This document shows positions 63,871-64,000 of a DNA stretch of 64,000 nucleotides, piece after piece; positions within the stretch are counted from its first letter, which is position 1; each line of letters opens with the position of its first letter. The stretch is from Erpobdella octoculata (lineage: Eukaryota; Annelida; Clitellata; Hirudinida; Erpobdellidae), in assembly GCA_963978895.1 (NCBI GenBank), contig OZ022247.1:2347369-2411368 (forward strand), given 5' to 3'. The translations under genes and the position numbers were made by a program. The notes below the pieces were generated by a model. It worked only from the letters and a program-made list of their open reading frames with translations, was not told the origin of the DNA and ran no database searches.

Positions 63871-64000
63871 AGATGCATGGAATTATGAACAAACTCGACA
63901 GATTCAGGGATGGATGGATAATTAGATTGGAGAAATTGAATTTGTAAGGTGCAAAACTAACGAAGTGGATAGGAAAAATCTGTATTCCAACAATATAAAG

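Noticed and set aside
62201..63892. Long frames on both strands (563 and 515 codons) across the GAT/GGT array
   Set aside because: Met/Val and Thr/Ile repeats arise from the array; frames on both strands are equally open and carry no domain.

Overview
This is a eukaryotic, animal-type window: AT-rich, with GT-AG introns, poly(A) signals, dense microsatellites, LINE and hAT transposons, tRNA-derived SINEs, and genes of bilaterian families (FAM13-type RhoGAP, LRR-Ig). No prokaryotic system is present. Gene families and short introns fit an invertebrate, possibly a lophotrochozoan, but the sequence alone does not fix the species.

Layout. 0-6.3 kb is transposon-derived: a decayed hAT transposase, a P-element/THAP9-like scrap beside a dispersed repeat, and a CR1/jockey-type LINE with both frames open. 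6.7-8.9 kb is a two-exon gene for a secreted or surface leucine-rich-repeat plus Ig protein. 9-12.3 kb holds a hairpin, two tRNA-derived SINEs, a probable last exon of a Cys-rich GPI-type protein and a second dispersed-repeat copy. 13.0-15.3 kb (minus) is a mucin-like secreted protein built on a 33-bp minisatellite. 15.6-28.4 kb is mostly repeats, another hAT fossil, and a 2.1-kb non-autonomous hAT-type element with a perfect 8-bp target duplication.

28.46-40.29 kb (minus) is one large gene that I reconstructed exon by exon: about 21 coding exons, roughly 1,580 residues. It encodes a FAM13-family protein with an N-terminal RhoGAP domain that keeps the catalytic Arg/Lys/Asn set and a C-terminal FAM13 coiled-coil region. 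Splice phase agrees at every junction except one (exon 11/12). Several introns each carry their own minisatellite. About 740 bp away, divergently transcribed, lies a six-exon gene (41.03-45.41 kb) for an unrecognised protein of 629 residues with two membrane segments.

45.9-47.33 kb is a hAT element with terminal inverted repeats, a perfect 8-bp duplication and an in-frame internal deletion that joins a zinc finger directly to the dimerisation domain. 49.5-57 kb contains the most unusual structure: 4.85 kb of almost pure (TTCAA)n, grading into (AATTT)n and flanked by an inverted ~200-bp duplication. 57-64 kb has no convincing gene; it holds a third dispersed-repeat copy, (TA)n tracts and a 1.6-kb GAT/GGT array with a ~580-bp higher-order repeat.

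Long open frames across simple repeats (TTCAA, ATGT, GAT, GA, TA) are treated as repeat artefacts, not genes.
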